Source: Rickettsiales bacterium UBA2645
GTDB lineage: Bacteria > Pseudomonadota > Alphaproteobacteria > Rickettsiales > UBA1997
Length of the DNA stretch: 6,535 nucleotides
Assembly: GCA_002359655.1 (NCBI GenBank)
Contig: DENL01000004.1
Location: forward strand, 1-6,535
Reading direction: 5' to 3'
Shown here: positions 5,567 to 6,535 of the stretch, piece by piece
How positions within the stretch are numbered: the stretch's first letter is position 1
Layout of the letters: each line of letters starts with the position of its first letter
Position numbers and translations under genes: made by a program
Notes under the pieces: generated by a model
What the model was told of the DNA's origin: nothing
Databases searched by the model: none
Seen by the model: the letters and a program-made list of their open reading frames with translations, nothing else

Positions 5567-6535
5567 TCAGTTTTTAATTTTTGGCAAAAACCAAGTAAGA
5601 AAACCAATTGCTGGTAAGAATGAGCAAACTTGGTAAACATAAGTGACACTAGTAATATCAGCCAGCTTCCCAAGCAGAGCAGCGCCGATTGCAGCAGCAC
5701 CGAAAGCTAAACCAAAAAATAATCCGGAAACCATGCCAACTCTTCCCGGAATCAGTTCTTGCGCATAAACTAAAATTCCTGAAAAAGCTGAAGAAATTAT
5801 TACACCAATAACCACGCTTAAAATTTCTGTCCAAAAAAGATTGGCATAAGGCAAGGCAATGGTGAAAGGCATCGCTCCTAAAATTGAAATCCAAATCACA
5901 GTTTTACGACCCCATCGATCGCCGATAATGCCGCCAATTAAAGTTCCAAAAGCAACTGCGGCCAAAAATATAAAAAGATGAATTTGAGCGCTTTTTACCG
6001 AAACTTGGAAAGTTTCGATCAAATAAAAGGTGTAATAGCTGTTGATACTGGCGGTATAGAAGAATTTTGAAAAGATCAATAAAACCAAAACAATAATCGA
6101 AATTATAATTTCTTTTTTTGAAACCGCTAATTTTTTATCTAGCGAAACTTTCTTCACAGCATTCAAATGAGCAGCTTTGTACCATCTGCCAACATTAAAC
6201 AAAACTATAATTCCAAGCAAAGTTAAAACTGAAAACCAAGAAATACTAACTTGACCATGCGGTAAGATTATAAATGCCGCCAAAAGCGGACCAGCTGCCG
6301 AACCAATATTTCCGCCAACTTGAAAGACAGATTGCGCAAAACCATATTTTCCTTTCGAAGCAAATCTAGCAATTCTGGAAGCTTCGGGGTGAAAAATTGA
6401 CGAGCCCGTTCCAACTATCATCGCACCAAAAAGGATTAAATAAAAACTGTCAGCGCAAGCTAAAATCAACAATCCGCATAAAGTGAACGTCATTCCTAAA
6501 GCTAGAGAAAATGGCTGCGGTTTTTTATCAGTAAA
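5567..6535 (-). CDS. Major facilitator superfamily transporter, Fsr (fosmidomycin resistance)-like, N-terminus outside window
   Basis: A partial 12-helix MFS carrier; 322 residues are visible against 406 in E. coli Fsr. An ATG at 6493-6491 is probably internal: the frame stays open to the edge (14 more codons, including KKPQPFSLALG) and this stretch resembles the PQPW-type segment of Fsr just before a membrane helix. Numbering from that Met, the Fsr-like signature is GTGSSIFHPEASRIAR (28-43), then FQVGGNIGSAAGPLLAA (57-73), a central hydrophilic linker (about 103-127), the MFS motif-A repeat GDRWGRK (191-197) in the second half, and YAQELIPGRVGMVSG (243-257). The missing part should be about 80 residues with the first helices. 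Fsr exports fosmidomycin in E. coli; the native substrate here is unknown and could be a sugar phosphate, another small acid or a drug. It is convergent with aroA, 8 bp between stops. Confidence 0.9.
   Translation of the reverse strand, partial: FTDKKPQPFSLALGMTFTLCGLLILACADSFYLILFGAMIVGTGSSIFHPEASRIARFASKGKYGFAQSVFQVGGNIGSAAGPLLAAFIILPHGQVSISWFSVLTLLGIIVLFNVGRWYKAAHLNAVKKVSLDKKLAVSKKEIIISIIVLVLLIFSKFFYTASINSYYTFYLIETFQVSVKSAQIHLFIFLAAVAFGTLIGGIIGDRWGRKTVIWISILGAMPFTIALPYANLFWTEILSVVIGVIISSAFSGILVYAQELIPGRVGMVSGLFFGLAFGAAAIGAALLGKLADITSVTYVYQVCSFLPAIGFLTWFLPKIKN

Noticed and set aside
5658..5894. Second minus-strand frame of 78 codons within the transporter gene
   Set aside because: It overlaps the clearly Fsr-like frame. 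Cys/Phe/Arg-rich composition is typical of a frame-shifted shadow.
6491..6493. ATG at 6493-6491 as the true start of the transporter
   Set aside because: The frame is open for 14 further codons to the edge and that extension resembles Fsr. A start here would delete the first membrane helices.
1..6535. Mobile element, CRISPR array, tRNA or toxin-antitoxin system
   Set aside because: There are no regularly spaced repeats, terminal inverted repeats, cloverleaf sequences, transposase/integrase motifs or small gene pairs. Base composition looks even across all genes.

Overview
The window is AT-rich (roughly 35-40% GC by eye) and densely coding. It looks like a chromosomal segment of a proteobacterium, most likely a low-GC alphaproteobacterium. 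The grounds are the alphaproteobacterial/mitochondrial style of NuoM, a CP4-like (class II) EPSP synthase, and a ZapE/AFG1-type ATPase. A lineage near Rickettsiales or another AT-rich alphaproteobacterial group is an inference only. If it is a host-associated lineage, aroA shows it has kept at least one step of aromatic amino-acid synthesis. No phage, plasmid, insertion-sequence, CRISPR, tRNA or rRNA signal is visible.

Layout from left to right: 1-53 is an edge stretch holding at most a few codons of a neighbouring gene. zapE (54-1133) is on the minus strand. A 132-bp divergent intergenic region (1134-1265) follows. Three plus-strand genes then form a compact presumed operon: nuoM (1266-2735), nuoN (2749-4215; 13-bp gap) and aroA (4215-5558; its ATG shares one base with the nuoN stop). 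An Fsr-type major facilitator transporter lies convergently on the minus strand (5567 to the right edge). Its stop is only 8 bp from the aroA stop, and its N-terminal part is outside the window.

NuoM and NuoN are two of the three antiporter-like, proton-pumping membrane subunits of respiratory complex I. AroA makes EPSP, the precursor of chorismate. ZapE is a cytoplasmic/peripheral ATPase linked to the division ring. The Fsr-like protein is an inner-membrane efflux carrier. Functionally this is core metabolism plus housekeeping, not an obvious accessory system.

I see no convincing undescribed system. The points worth a second look are modest: nuoMN detached from nuoL and coupled to aroA; the absence of Shine-Dalgarno-like sequence at all four visible starts; a ZapE with an altered P-loop and a clipped N-terminus; and small repeats in the divergent promoter region.
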